Source: JAPOUP01 sp965221405 | GTDB lineage: Bacteria > Pseudomonadota > Alphaproteobacteria > Rhodobacterales > Rhodobacteraceae | Direction of reading: 5' to 3' | DNA: 64,000 bases | NCBI GenBank assembly: GCA_965221405.1 | Contig: CBDCSE010000002.1 | Coordinates: 1,116,001 to 1,180,000 of the forward strand | Shown here: positions 63,783 to 64,000 of the stretch, in pieces | How positions within the stretch are numbered: position 1 is the first letter of the stretch | How the letters are laid out: every line of letters begins with the position of its first letter | Notes under the pieces: generated by a model | Seen by the model: only the letters and a program-made list of their open reading frames with translations | What the model was told of the DNA's origin: nothing | The model's database searches: none | Translations under genes and position numbers: made by a program

Positions 63783-64000
63783 TCATTGCGTCCCGCCCGA
63801 ATCGCATCGCTCCAGTCCGATGGCGGCAAATCGTTCCGCCTCGGTCATCCAGCCGGGGCGCACCTTTACCCGGATAAAGAGATGGACTCTTCTGCCGAGC
63901 ATGTCTTCCAGAGCCCGCCGCGCGGCCTTGCCAACCGCTTTCGCCGTCCGTCCGTCCTTGCCCACCACGATTCCCCTGTGTCCCTCCCGCGTTACGTAGA
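63783..64000 (-). CDS. era: GTPase Era, 3' part (gene runs off the window)
   Basis: Reads YVTREGHRGIVVGKDGRTAK through RRALEDMLGRRVHLFIRVKV and VRPGWMTEAERF on the minus strand: the C-terminal KH domain of Era, which binds the 3' end of 16S rRNA. The GTPase domain lies beyond base 64000, where rnc would also be expected. 81 bp separates it from DUF1491. Confidence 0.9.
   Translation of the reverse strand, partial: YVTREGHRGIVVGKDGRTAKAVGKAARRALEDMLGRRVHLFIRVKVRPGWMTEAERFAAIGLERCDSGGTQ

Noticed and set aside
1..64000. CRISPR arrays and Cas genes
   Set aside because: I saw no regularly spaced short repeats and no Cas-like protein in any frame.

Overview
The window looks like chromosome of an alphaproteobacterium, probably of the Rhodospirillales type. 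Evidence: the minus-strand block rpsT, dnaA, dnaN, recF, gyrB; mutM divergent from ubiE-ubiB; the era, DUF1491, recO order; acpS facing lepB; and moderately high GC in the core genes. I cannot name the species. The many insertion sequences, broken genes and long gene-poor gaps suggest a genome under active IS expansion and decay.

Layout. 0.1-4.4 kb: NAD salvage pair pncA-pncB, trhO and a phosphoesterase. 4.4-10.3 kb: accessory zone with a methyltransferase gene ending in a 21-bp homopolymer, an AAA-ATPase/DUF4276 cassette lying between two ~1 kb direct repeats, and a dead IS630-type element. 10.6-16.5 kb: an EF-G-like GTPase, a NYN/LOTUS protein, RmuC and a type I restriction-modification remnant. 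16.7-30.5 kb: core block gyrB, recF, dnaN, dnaA, rpsT, an enoyl-CoA hydratase, mutM, ubiE, ubiB, and an NfeD/SPFH pair. 30.8-36.1 kb: tRNA-Trp, a decayed integrase, then dead Tn5-like, ISKra4-like and group II intron elements. 36.4-38.1 kb: two toxin-antitoxin pairs. 38.5-43.3 kb: a SLAM-like outer-membrane protein, aroQ, rpe and a HAD hydrolase. 43.7-50.8 kb: a TOTE-type primase-helicase gene split by an IS30, a second inactive IS30, and an Xre-RES toxin-antitoxin pair. 51.8-57.4 kb: lepB and acpS with a helicase/DUF2290 defence pair between them, its second gene split by an IS630. 57.7-64.0 kb: rsmD, a TrlF remnant with an AlbA_2 gene, tyrB-sseA, recO, DUF1491 and the 3' part of era.

How the genes work together. 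The housekeeping genes cover replication initiation and clamp/gyrase supply, ubiquinone synthesis, NAD and sulfur metabolism, translation and protein export. The accessory genes are mainly anti-phage or conflict modules: AAA/DUF4276, type I RM, TOTE primase-helicase, helicase/DUF2290, TrlF/AlbA_2, FitAB, HigBA and Xre-RES. Two of them (TOTE and DUF2290) are interrupted by insertion sequences whose removal would rejoin the flanking reading frame.

Two observations stand out. First, the dead mobile elements differ from their families mainly by A:T to G:C transitions that also hit catalytic codons, which is opposite to the usual AT-ward decay of bacterial pseudogenes. Second, the C21 tract in the methyltransferase gene sets whether a plausible 45-residue C-terminus is in frame, so this may be a phase-variable locus.
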